Positions 1 through 7,602 of a stretch of DNA of 64,000 nt are shown in pieces. The position numbers and the translations under genes are program-made. Each line of letters opens with the position of its first letter. Position 1 is the first letter of the stretch. Source of the stretch: Leifsonia sp. NPDC080035 (GTDB lineage Bacteria > Actinomycetota > Actinomycetes > Actinomycetales > Microbacteriaceae); NCBI RefSeq assembly GCF_040050925.1, contig NZ_CP157390.1, positions 3,038,001 through 3,102,000 of the forward strand, written 5' to 3'. The notes beneath the pieces were generated by a model. The model made no database searches. It had not been told where the DNA came from and was given only the letters and a program-made list of their open reading frames with translations.

Positions 1-25
1 TCGTCACGGGAACCCATCGTATTGA

Positions 26-60
26 TCGAAGCTGCGTGAATCGTCACGCGGCCGCTTCGA
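26..60 (-). terminator. stem-loop after the nucleotidyltransferase gene
   Basis: Two nested inverted repeats, TCGAAGC/GCTTCGA (26-32 with 54-60) and GCGTGA/TCACGC (34-39 with 44-49), form a stem directly after the leftward stop codon at 61-63. There is no T-run, so it may be a weak or factor-assisted terminator or only an RNA 3' end structure. Confidence 0.45.
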
Positions 61-753
61 CTATACGAAAAGATTCGCGCGCTCCAGGTCCTCCTGGAAG
101 TCCACCTCGACCGCGTAGAGGTCGGAGATGTCGACGGGCTCGACCAGCATGCGGTCCTGCTCGATCGCCAGCTCGATGCCGCGCTCGAAGTAGTCCTGAT
201 CGGCGACGCGCTGGAGCTGGCGCAGCAGGGCCGCCTTGTCCTTGCCGGAGATGTAGTTGATGCCGACGGCCTCGCCGAGCCCGCCCTTGACCGTCTTCGA
301 CAGCTCCTGGATGTAGCCCTCGGGGCCGGTCGTGTACTTGACCTCCTCGTCGGCGACCGACGAGGTGTTGACCGTGACGAAGGTCTGGTCGCGGGCGACC
401 ATGGCGGCGCCGCGGACCAGCACGGCCGGGTCGAAGACGACGTCGCCGTTCATCCAGAGCACGCCGCCCGGGGCGGACGCCTGGAGGGCGCGCATGAGGC
501 TCTTGGAGGTGTTGGTCTGGTCGTACTGCTCGTTGTAGACGAACTCGGCGTCGGGGAACGCCTCGATGATGTGCTCCAGCTTGTAGCCGACGACGATCGT
601 CACCGTGACGTCCTTGCCGAAGGCGGCGTGGATGTTGTCGAACTGCTGCTGCATGATCGTGCGGCCGTCGTTCAGCTCGGTCAGCGGCTTCGGCAGGCTG
701 CGCCCGAGGCGGCTGCCCATGCCGGCGGCGAGGATCACTACCTGAGTCGTCAC
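61..753 (-). CDS. NTP transferase (sugar/choline-phosphate nucleotidyltransferase family)
   Basis: This is a 230-aa nucleotidyltransferase of the GT-A-like fold that joins an NTP to a phosphorylated sugar or alcohol. The N-terminal signature AAGMGSRLG (residues 9-17) is followed by PKPL at 21-24, where the lysine contacts the nucleotide. NGDVVF begins at residue 102 and supplies the metal-binding Asp. Size and motifs resemble LicC-type CTP:phosphocholine cytidylyltransferases and short sugar-nucleotide synthases; the substrate cannot be told from sequence. The GTG start at 753 was chosen because AAGGAG lies 7 nt upstream. Longer in-frame starts would add residues that do not belong to the fold. 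It is transcribed alone. Confidence 0.8.
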   Translation of the reverse strand: MTTQVVILAAGMGSRLGRSLPKPLTELNDGRTIMQQQFDNIHAAFGKDVTVTIVVGYKLEHIIEAFPDAEFVYNEQYDQTNTSKSLMRALQASAPGGVLWMNGDVVFDPAVLVRGAAMVARDQTFVTVNTSSVADEEVKYTTGPEGYIQELSKTVKGGLGEAVGINYISGKDKAALLRQLQRVADQDYFERGIELAIEQDRMLVEPVDISDLYAVEVDFQEDLERANLFV

Positions 754-911
754 AATCAATCTCCTTGAGTCCGCGCGACCGAGGGGCGGCAATCGGCGCC
801 GCGTCCGCTCGTTCCTCCGGACGTCGTCCGGAGTTCATCCGCGCTTTACGCGTATCGACACCTCGTTATGCCTCCGCAAGACTACCGGCGACCCTCGTCC
901 GGGGGCAGGGC

Positions 912-941
912 TTGACGGATGTCGTTGTGGGGTCGTTATCT
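912..941 (+). promoter_or_regulatory. possible promoter of the ABC exporter pair
   Basis: TTGACG (912-917) and TTATCT (936-941) are separated by 18 nt, about 85 nt before the first possible start codon of the ATPase gene. The -35 box is good and the -10 box is weak. Confidence 0.35.
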
Positions 942-1026
942 TCCACACAGCACTTTCCAAGGCGCAGGAGGACGCTGAGAAGGGGGTGCGGGGGCTACGC
1001 ATACACGGCTGTCTTGGTACGGTTGC

Positions 1027-2130
1027 GTGGTGAGTTCCGAGCGCGCGCGACCCGACGGCACACAGCCCGAGGAGGCCCCGGCCGAGTCCGCCGAGCCCGC
1101 TCTCACGCAGGAGCACCGAGGGGGAACCGGAATGGCCGAAGGCACGAAGGCGGAGGCGGAGTCGACGCCTCCCGCCGCGGCGCCGCGGAAGCGGGCGCCG
1201 AAGACCGCGGCGGCCGCCGCCGGCAGCAGCACGCGCACGCCGCCGCAGCGCAAGCGCACCACGACGTCGGCGAAGTCGACGACGGCGCAGCGCACGTCCA
1301 CGTCGGCTGCGGCGCCAGTGGAGACCGTGCCGGCCCCGACCCCGGCTCCGGCGCCGGTCGTCGACACGCGCCCCAGCGTCCTCACCCTCACCGGCCTGCA
1401 CAAGCGCTACGGCGACACGGTGGCCGTCCACGACGTGAGCCTCGACGTGCGCGAAGGCTCCTTCTACGGGATCGTCGGCCCGAACGGGGCGGGCAAGACC
1501 ACCACCCTGTCGATGATCACGGGTCTGCTGCGTCCCGACTCCGGCCGTATCGTCGTCCACGGCGTCGACGTGTGGGCGGAGCCCGTACGCGCCAAGCACG
1601 TCATCGGCGTGCTGCCGGACAAGCTCCGCCTGTTCGACCGCCTCACCGGTGCCCAGTTCCTGCACTACGCGGGGACGCTGCGCGGACTGAGCGCGAAGAC
1701 CGTGCGCTCCCGCTCCGCCGACCTCGCAGCCGCCTTCGGCATCGAGGACGCGCTCGGCCGGCTCGTCGCCGACTACTCCGCCGGGATGACGAAGAAGATC
1801 GCCCTCGCCGCCGCCATGATCCACTCTCCACGGCTGCTCGTGCTCGACGAGCCGTTCGAGTCCGTCGACCCGGTCTCGGCGGCGAACGTCATCGACATCC
1901 TGCAGCGCTACACCGCGGCGGGTGGCACCGTCGTGCTCTCCAGCCACGGGATGGACATGATCCAGCGCGTCTGCGACAGCGTCGCCATCATCGTCCGCGG
2001 CGAGGTGCTCGCCGCCGGGACGATCGACGAGGTCCGCGGGGAGCAGACGCTGGAGGAGCGTTTCGTCGACCTCGCGGGTGGGCGCAAGGCAGCGGAGGGC
2101 ATGGAGTGGTTGCACAGTTTCTCCGACTGA
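1027..2130 (+). CDS. ABC transporter ATP-binding protein with long basic N-terminal extension
   Basis: This is the ATPase half of an ABC exporter. The ABC domain starts near residue 117: Walker A GPNGAGKTT at 151-159, signature SAGMTKK at 251-257 and Walker B LVLDEP at 271-276. In front lies an extension of about 115 residues rich in Ala, Pro, Thr, Lys and Arg, resembling a histone-H1-like tail; this is unusual for the family. The start is uncertain. GTG 1027 gives 367 aa with consistent G/C-ending codons, while ATG 1132 has a purine-rich stretch (GAGGGGGAA) before it and would shorten the tail by 35 residues. The permease gene starts inside the 3' end of this gene, so the two form one transporter. 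The cargo is unknown. Confidence 0.85.
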   Translation: MVSSERARPDGTQPEEAPAESAEPALTQEHRGGTGMAEGTKAEAESTPPAAAPRKRAPKTAAAAAGSSTRTPPQRKRTTTSAKSTTAQRTSTSAAAPVETVPAPTPAPAPVVDTRPSVLTLTGLHKRYGDTVAVHDVSLDVREGSFYGIVGPNGAGKTTTLSMITGLLRPDSGRIVVHGVDVWAEPVRAKHVIGVLPDKLRLFDRLTGAQFLHYAGTLRGLSAKTVRSRSADLAAAFGIEDALGRLVADYSAGMTKKIALAAAMIHSPRLLVLDEPFESVDPVSAANVIDILQRYTAAGGTVVLSSHGMDMIQRVCDSVAIIVRGEVLAAGTIDEVRGEQTLEERFVDLAGGRKAAEGMEWLHSFSD

Positions 2131-3683
2131 AGGCACAGCTCATGGGCAACGCCTTCCGGCGGAGCCCGTGGCAGGTCTTCGGACTCGTGCTCGGCCTGCT
2201 GTACGGCGCCGCGACGACCGTCATCGTGGTGGGCGCCCTCGTGGCCGCGCGCTCGGCGCCCGATGTCGCCGCCGTGCACACGGTGCTGGTGGTGGTCGGC
2301 TCGATCGTCGTGCTCGGCTTCCTGCTGCTGCCGCTGCTGTTCGGCGTCGACGACACGCTGGAGCCGCGTCGCTTCGCCCTGTTCGGCATCCCGACCCGCC
2401 CGCTCGCCATCGGGCTGCTGCTTTCCGGGCTGATCGGCATCCCCGCGGTCGTGCTGGCGCTCTGCACGCTCGCCACCGTGATCACGTGGTCGCGGGACGC
2501 GGGCGCCGCGATCCTCGCGCTCGTCTGCGCCGCGGTCGTCGTGCTGACCTGCGTGCTCGCCTCCCGGGTGTCGACCGCTCTCGCCGCCTCCTTCCTGGCG
2601 ACCCGCCGTTCGCGGGAGGCCGGTGGCGCGATCGGCATCCTCCTGCTCGTGCTGCTCGCCCCGATGATCCTGCTGCTCCTCACCGTCGACTGGGGCCGCG
2701 ACGGGCTGGCGACGCTCGGCGGCTTCGCCGGCTGGCTCGCGTGGACGCCGCTCGGCGCGGCATGGAGCGCGCCGGGAGCGGCCGCGGAGGGCCGGTGGGG
2801 TGTCGCGCTGCTGCAGCTGCTGATCTCCGTCGTCGTGCTCGCCCTGCTGTGGTTCGCCTGGGAGGCTCTGGTCGCGCGGGTGCTGCGCACGCCGATCCGC
2901 GAGGCGCACACCAAGGACTACGGCGGCCTCGGCTGGTTCGCCAGGCTGCCAGGAGGTCCCACCGCCGCCATCGCCGCGCGCTCCATCACCTACTGGGGGA
3001 GGGATGCCCGCTACTGGGTCTCGCTGATGATGGTGCCGGTCATCCCGGTGTTCGTCATCGTCGCGCTGGTGCTCGCGGGGCTGCCCATCCACTGGGTCGT
3101 GCTGGTGCCGCTCCCGTTGGTGTGCCTGTTCATCGGCTGGGCGACCCACAACGACCTCGCCTACGACAGCACGGCCGTCTGGCTGCACCTGGTCTCCGGC
3201 ACCAGGGGCGTCGCCGACCGGCTGGGGCGGATGTTCCCGTCGGTGCTGATCGGCATCCCCGTGATCGCCGTCGGCTCGGTGGTGACCACCGCCGTCTTCG
3301 GCGACTGGGCGGTGCTCCCCTCCGTGGCCGCCCTGAGCGGGGCCATCCTCGTGATCGGCCTCGGGCTGTCGAGCGTCTCCTCCGTGCTGTTCCCGTACCC
3401 GGCCACGAAGCCGGGCGACAGCGCGTTCAGCCAGCCGCAGAACTCGGGCGCGTTCGCCGCGCTCGCGCAGTTCTTCAGCATCTTCGCGATCATCCTGCTG
3501 TCCTCGCCGGTGCTCGTCTTCCTGGTGCTCGGCCTCACGGTGAACCCGTTCTGGCTGGGGATCGCCCCGATCGCCGCCGTCCTGATCGGCTTCGCGGCGT
3601 TCTTCGGCGGCACCTGGCTCGGAGCGCGCACCTTCGACAGGCGCGGACCCGAGATCATGGCCTTCGCGAACCGCAACGACTGA
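2106..3683 (+). CDS. ABC transporter permease, multi-span
   Basis: This is a 525-aa integral membrane protein with roughly twelve hydrophobic segments and no nucleotide-binding motif. It is the membrane partner of the ATPase just upstream. The GTG start at 2106 follows GGAGGG by 6 nt and overlaps the ATPase gene by 25 nt, which suggests translational coupling. The soluble N-terminus is short (VVAQFLRLKAQLMGN) and the first membrane span begins near residue 25. Large permeases of this ABC-2-like kind are common in actinobacteria, and no substrate has been assigned. Confidence 0.8.
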   Translation: MVAQFLRLKAQLMGNAFRRSPWQVFGLVLGLLYGAATTVIVVGALVAARSAPDVAAVHTVLVVVGSIVVLGFLLLPLLFGVDDTLEPRRFALFGIPTRPLAIGLLLSGLIGIPAVVLALCTLATVITWSRDAGAAILALVCAAVVVLTCVLASRVSTALAASFLATRRSREAGGAIGILLLVLLAPMILLLLTVDWGRDGLATLGGFAGWLAWTPLGAAWSAPGAAAEGRWGVALLQLLISVVVLALLWFAWEALVARVLRTPIREAHTKDYGGLGWFARLPGGPTAAIAARSITYWGRDARYWVSLMMVPVIPVFVIVALVLAGLPIHWVVLVPLPLVCLFIGWATHNDLAYDSTAVWLHLVSGTRGVADRLGRMFPSVLIGIPVIAVGSVVTTAVFGDWAVLPSVAALSGAILVIGLGLSSVSSVLFPYPATKPGDSAFSQPQNSGAFAALAQFFSIFAIILLSSPVLVFLVLGLTVNPFWLGIAPIAAVLIGFAAFFGGTWLGARTFDRRGPEIMAFANRND

Positions 3684-3697
3684 CCGGTCCACGCGTT

Positions 3698-3703
3698 TAC
3701 ACT
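3698..3703 (+). promoter_or_regulatory. -10 box for a leaderless transcript of the DUF3039 gene
   Basis: TACACT ends 6 nt before the ATG at 3710, so transcription should start at or next to the start codon. No Shine-Dalgarno sequence is present. No convincing -35 box is visible. Confidence 0.55.
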
Positions 3704-3709
3704 GGAAGC

Positions 3710-3988
3710 ATGAACGACGCCAGCATCTCGGAACCGGGTGGCATGCCCACGGGCGGCGGCGCGACCACGCTCGACCGCGAGCTGGAGGAGCTCCTCCAGA
3801 ACGCCGAGCCCGGTGACCACGAGCGCTTCTCGCACTACGTGAAGAAGGAGCAGATCCTCGAGTCCGCGATCACCGGTAAGCCCGTCAAGGCGCTGTGCGG
3901 CAAGATGTGGACGCCGGGACGCGACCCGGAGAAGTTCCCGGTCTGCCCCACCTGCAAGGAGATCTACGAGAAGCTGCGCGACGAGTAG
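3710..3988 (+). CDS. DUF3039 domain-containing protein
   Basis: This 92-aa protein matches the actinobacterial DUF3039 family: the segment GDHERFSHYV and the tail FPVCPTCKEIYEKLRDE are typical. Three cysteines, one in ALCGK and two in CPTC, suggest a small zinc-binding knuckle. Function is unknown. It lies between the ABC permease and the convergent nicotinate phosphoribosyltransferase. A TACACT box at leaderless distance marks its own promoter. Confidence 0.85.
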   Translation: MNDASISEPGGMPTGGGATTLDRELEELLQNAEPGDHERFSHYVKKEQILESAITGKPVKALCGKMWTPGRDPEKFPVCPTCKEIYEKLRDE

Positions 3989-4012
3989 CCGCGTGCGCTC
4001 TGGCGCTCCCGG

Positions 4013-5323
4013 TCAGTCGAAGATCGTCGGCAGCACCGGGTCGCCGCGGCCCAGCCGGAACGCCTGATCCGGCAGCTCACGCATGGCGAGCTCCCGGTGC
4101 TCGCGGGCCCGGCGCGTGCCCTCCGGACCGAGGTGCTCCCTGTGCACGTCGCCGTCGGTGATCAGGGGAACGAGGAGGTCGCGCCCGGTGTCGTCCGGGG
4201 TGTCCCCGCCCTCCACGATGTGGATGACTTCGGCGATGGCGCGCCCGTCGGCGTCGTGACGGCGCACGGGATGCTTCCTGCCGCCGATGCTCGCCTTGCC
4301 GTCCGACTTCTTGGCGACCGGGATCCACGCGCCGTCCGAGCCGTGCTCGCGGTGCGCGACGAGCTTGTAGACCATGCCGGACGCCGGATAGCCGGACCCC
4401 GTGACGACGGACGTGCCGACGCCGTAAGAGTCGACGGGGGAGGCCGCGAGAGCCGCGATGGTGAACTCGTCGAGGTCGTTGGTGACCGTGATCCGCGTCT
4501 TCGTCGCGCCGAGCGCATCCAGCTGGTCCCTGACCCGGCGCACGAGTTTGGGCAGGTCGCCGGAGTCGAGGCGTACCGCGCCGAGCTCGGGCCCGGCGAC
4601 GCGCACCGCCGTGTCGATGGCCTTCTCGACGTCGAACGTGTCCACGAGGAGGGTGGTGCCGGGGCCGAGCGCATCCACCTGTGCCCGGAACGCGTCCTCC
4701 TCGCTGTCGTGCAGCAGGGTGAACGCGTGCGCGGCGGTGCCCATGGTCGGGACGCCCCAGGTGCGGCCGGCCTCGAGATTGGAGGTGGCCCCGAACCCGG
4801 CGATGAAGGCGGCGCGCGCCGCGGCGACGGCGCTGCGCTCGTTGGCGCGGCGGGACCCCATCTCGGCGAGCGGGCGGCCGATCGCCGCGGTCACCATGCG
4901 GGCGGCTGCGGAGGCGACGGCGGAGTCGTAGTTGAAGACGCTGAGGATCAGCGTCTCCAGGATGACCCCCTCGGCGAACGGCGCATCCACGATCAGGAAC
5001 GGCGACCCCGGGAAGAACACCTCGCCCTCGCGATAGCCGCGGATCGTGCCGGAGAACCGGTAGTCGGCGAGCCAGTCCAGCGTCTCCTGGCGCACGACGG
5101 CGTTCTGTCGGAGATACTCCAGCTCCTCGTCGCCGAACCGGAACGCCTCCACCAGCTCCAGGAGCCGCCCCGTGCCGGCGAGGATGCCGTAGCGCCGGCC
5201 GGCGGGGAGCCGCCTGGTGAACGCTTCGAAGACGCACTCGCGCTCGTGCGTGCCTGCGAGCAGCGCGGCGTCGAGCATCGTGAGCTCGTAGCGGTCGGTC
5301 AGGAGCGCGGATGACTCGGTCAC
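4013..5323 (-). CDS. pncB: nicotinate phosphoribosyltransferase
   Basis: This 436-aa enzyme joins nicotinate to PRPP to make nicotinate mononucleotide, the salvage entry to NAD. Diagnostic stretches are LLTDRYELTML near the N-terminus, GSRRANE, FGATSNLEAG with the following GT-A-HAF segment, and VRLDSGDLPKL in the phosphoribosyl-binding region. The GTG start at 5323 sits 6 nt after a TATGGT box, so the transcript is probably leaderless. An upstream extension of 39 codons is possible but would run into the murI promoter region and has non-conserved content. It is divergent from murI. Confidence 0.92.
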   Translation of the reverse strand: MTESSALLTDRYELTMLDAALLAGTHERECVFEAFTRRLPAGRRYGILAGTGRLLELVEAFRFGDEELEYLRQNAVVRQETLDWLADYRFSGTIRGYREGEVFFPGSPFLIVDAPFAEGVILETLILSVFNYDSAVASAAARMVTAAIGRPLAEMGSRRANERSAVAAARAAFIAGFGATSNLEAGRTWGVPTMGTAAHAFTLLHDSEEDAFRAQVDALGPGTTLLVDTFDVEKAIDTAVRVAGPELGAVRLDSGDLPKLVRRVRDQLDALGATKTRITVTNDLDEFTIAALAASPVDSYGVGTSVVTGSGYPASGMVYKLVAHREHGSDGAWIPVAKKSDGKASIGGRKHPVRRHDADGRAIAEVIHIVEGGDTPDDTGRDLLVPLITDGDVHREHLGPEGTRRAREHRELAMRELPDQAFRLGRGDPVLPTIFD

Positions 5324-5329
5324 CCGACC

Positions 5330-5335
5330 ACCATA
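5330..5335 (-). promoter_or_regulatory. -10 box, leaderless start of pncB
   Basis: TATGGT on the minus strand lies 6 nt before the GTG start at 5323. It overlaps the divergent murI promoter zone. Confidence 0.5.
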
Positions 5336-5361
5336 CCGGCGGAGGCGCGAGGCGGGCGGGG

Positions 5362-5367
5362 TAGGCT
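5362..5367 (+). promoter_or_regulatory. -10 box, leaderless start of murI
   Basis: TAGGCT ends 8 nt before the GTG start at 5376, and there is no ribosome-binding site. The spacing fits transcription starting at the start codon. Confidence 0.55.
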
Positions 5368-5375
5368 GGACTGCT

Positions 5376-6194
5376 GTGAGTGATGCGCCGATCGGGATCT
5401 TCGACTCGGGCGTCGGCGGCCTGACGGTCGCCCGCGCCATCCGGGACCAGCTCCCGAACGAGTCCCTGCTCTACGTCGGCGACACCGCGCACTCGCCGTA
5501 CGGGCCGAAGCCGATCGCCGAGGTGCGCCGGTACTCGCTCGAGGTGCTCGACTTCCTGGTCGACCAGGGCGTCAAGCTGCTGGTGATCGCCTGCAACACC
5601 GCGTCGAGCGCCGTGCTGCGGGATGCGCGGGAGCGCTACTCGGTGCCGGTCATCGAGGTCATCCAGCCGGCCGTGCGCCGGGCCGTCGCGGCGACCAGGA
5701 CCGGTCGGGTCGGCGTGATCGGCACCGTCGGCACGGTCGCCTCGCGCGCCTACGAGGACGCCTTCGCCGCCGCCCCCACGCTGGAGCTCTTCACGCAGGC
5801 CTGCCCCCGCTTCGTCGAGTTCGTCGAGGCCGGCATCACCAGCGGCGAGGAGGTGCTGCGGGTCACCGCCGACTACCTGGCGCCGCTGCGCGAGGCCGAC
5901 GTCGACACCCTCGTGCTGGGATGCACGCACTACCCGTTCCTCAAGGGCGCGATCTCGTACGTGATGGGCGAGGGCGTCTCCCTGGTCTCCAGCGACACCG
6001 AGACCGCGAAGGATGTCTACCGCACGCTCGTGAGCGGTGGTCTGGAGCGGCGCGAGGCGACGCCGCCGACGATCCGCTACGAGGCCACCGGGGACGACGC
6101 CGCCAACTTCCTGCGCCTGGCGCACCGCTTCATCGGCCCCGAGGTCTCCCGGGTCGACCTGGTGCAGACCGGCGTGATCGACCTGCCGCTGTAG
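5376..6194 (+). CDS. murI: glutamate racemase
   Basis: This 272-aa enzyme converts L-glutamate to D-glutamate for peptidoglycan. Visible hallmarks are GIFDSGVGGLTVAR at 7-20, GDTAHSPYG, the first catalytic cysteine in ACNTASS (Cys73), and the second in GCTHYPF (Cys183). Length is normal. The GTG start was chosen for the conserved N-terminus and the leaderless -10 box. It starts a murI-rph-rdgB cluster: rph follows after 37 nt and rdgB overlaps rph. Confidence 0.96.
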   Translation: MSDAPIGIFDSGVGGLTVARAIRDQLPNESLLYVGDTAHSPYGPKPIAEVRRYSLEVLDFLVDQGVKLLVIACNTASSAVLRDARERYSVPVIEVIQPAVRRAVAATRTGRVGVIGTVGTVASRAYEDAFAAAPTLELFTQACPRFVEFVEAGITSGEEVLRVTADYLAPLREADVDTLVLGCTHYPFLKGAISYVMGEGVSLVSSDTETAKDVYRTLVSGGLERREATPPTIRYEATGDDAANFLRLAHRFIGPEVSRVDLVQTGVIDLPL

Positions 6195-6231
6195 CGGCGG
6201 CATCCACCGTCCGACCACCCCAAGGAGAGTC

Positions 6232-6987
6232 ATGTCCGACACCACCCGCGCCGACGGGCGCACCGCCGACGGGCTCCGGCCCGTCACGATCGAGCGCGGC
6301 TGGAGCCGTCAGGCGGAGGGTTCCGCCCTCATCTCGTTCGGCAACACCCGGGTGCTGTGCACCGCATCCTTCACCAACGGCGTCCCGCGCTGGATGGCGG
6401 GCAAGGGCCGCGGCTGGGTCACCGCCGAGTACTCTATGCTGCCGCGTTCGACGAACGAGCGCATGGACAGGGAGGCGGTCAAGGGCAAGATCGGCGGCCG
6501 CACCCACGAGATCAGCCGGCTGATCGGCCGGAGCCTCCGCGCGGTCGTCGACATGAAGGCGCTCGGCGAGAACACGATCGTCCTCGACTGCGACGTGCTG
6601 CAGGCCGACGGCGGCACGCGCACGGCCGCGATCACCGGCGCGTACGTCGCACTCGCCGACGCGCTGGAGTGGGGACGGCAGCACCGGTTCATCGCGCAGA
6701 AGGCGACTCCGCTGATCGACTCCGTCTCCGCCGTGTCCGTCGGCATCATCGACGGGACGCCCATGCTCGATCTGGCATACGTCGAAGACGTGCGTGCGGA
6801 GACGGACATGAACGTGGTCGTCACCGGGCGCGGGCTCTTCGTCGAGGTGCAGGGCACGGCCGAGGGCGCGCCCTTCGACCGCGCCGAGCTGAACTCCCTG
6901 CTCGACCTGGCGCTCGCGGGCACGACGGAGCTCGCCGGCATCCAGACCGCGGCGCTCGCCTCCTCCGAGCTCGGGATCGAGGGCTGA
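6232..6987 (+). CDS. rph: ribonuclease PH
   Basis: This 251-aa phosphorolytic 3' exoribonuclease trims tRNA 3' ends. The N-terminal RADGR segment, the GSALISFGNTRVLC motif, TAEYSMLPRST, RGGRT-like GKIGGRTHEISRLIGRS, and DCDVLQADGGTRTAAI are the classic RNase PH signatures. AAGGAG lies 6 nt before the ATG. The stop codon overlaps the start of rdgB by one base. Confidence 0.96.
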   Translation: MSDTTRADGRTADGLRPVTIERGWSRQAEGSALISFGNTRVLCTASFTNGVPRWMAGKGRGWVTAEYSMLPRSTNERMDREAVKGKIGGRTHEISRLIGRSLRAVVDMKALGENTIVLDCDVLQADGGTRTAAITGAYVALADALEWGRQHRFIAQKATPLIDSVSAVSVGIIDGTPMLDLAYVEDVRAETDMNVVVTGRGLFVEVQGTAEGAPFDRAELNSLLDLALAGTTELAGIQTAALASSELGIEG

Positions 6988-7580
6988 TGGTCCGCGTCGT
7001 CCTCGCGACCCACAACCAGCACAAGGCGCTCGAGTTCCAGCAGATCCTCGGCGACGCGGTGCCCGGACTCGAGATCGTCGCCTACGACGGCCCCGAGCCC
7101 GTGGAGGACGGCGTCACCTTCGAGCAGAACGCGCTGATCAAGGCCCGCGCCGCGGCCGCCCACACCGGGCTTCCCGCGCTCGCCGACGACTCCGGCATCT
7201 GCGTCGACGCGATGGGCGGCGCGCCCGGCATCTTCTCCGCCCGCTGGTCCGGACGGCACGGGGATGCGCAGGCGAACCTCGCGCTCCTGCTCGACCAGCT
7301 CGCCGAGCTGCCGGAGGGAATGCGCGGCGCCCACTTCACGGCCACGCTGGCCCTCGTGGTGCCCGGGGGAGCGACGACGGTCGTCGAGGGGATCTGGCCC
7401 GGCCGGATCGCGACCGAGGCGCGCGGCGAGCACGGCCACGGCTACGATCCGGTGTTCATCCCGGAGGGCTTCGACGAGACGGCGGCCGAGCTCGGTCCCG
7501 ACGTCAAGAACGCCCAGAGCCACCGGGCACGCGCATTCGCTGCGATCGCGCCGGCGCTGCGATCGCTCGCGTCGGGCTGA
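6987..7580 (+). CDS. rdgB: XTP/dITP diphosphatase (Ham1/RdgB)
   Basis: This 197-aa house-cleaning pyrophosphatase removes non-canonical purine nucleoside triphosphates. It begins VVLATHNQHKALEF, contains the active-site block LADDSGICVDAMGGAPG, and ends with GHGYDPVF and the SHRARAF segment. The ATG shares its A with the TGA of rph, so translation is coupled. It is the last gene before the mycofactocin locus, whose mftG ends 23 nt away in convergent orientation. Confidence 0.95.
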   Translation: MVRVVLATHNQHKALEFQQILGDAVPGLEIVAYDGPEPVEDGVTFEQNALIKARAAAAHTGLPALADDSGICVDAMGGAPGIFSARWSGRHGDAQANLALLLDQLAELPEGMRGAHFTATLALVVPGGATTVVEGIWPGRIATEARGEHGHGYDPVFIPEGFDETAAELGPDVKNAQSHRARAFAAIAPALRSLASG

Positions 7581-7602
7581 AGGTCGCGGTCCGCGGCGGC
7601 AC

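Noticed and set aside
835..2136. 433-codon leftward open frame opposite the ABC ATPase
   Set aside because: Antisense to a recognised ABC ATPase, no motif and a skewed composition.
1908..3692. 594-codon leftward frame opposite the ABC permease
   Set aside because: Highly charged, repetitive composition (His/Glu/Asp/Arg) caused by reading opposite a hydrophobic protein.
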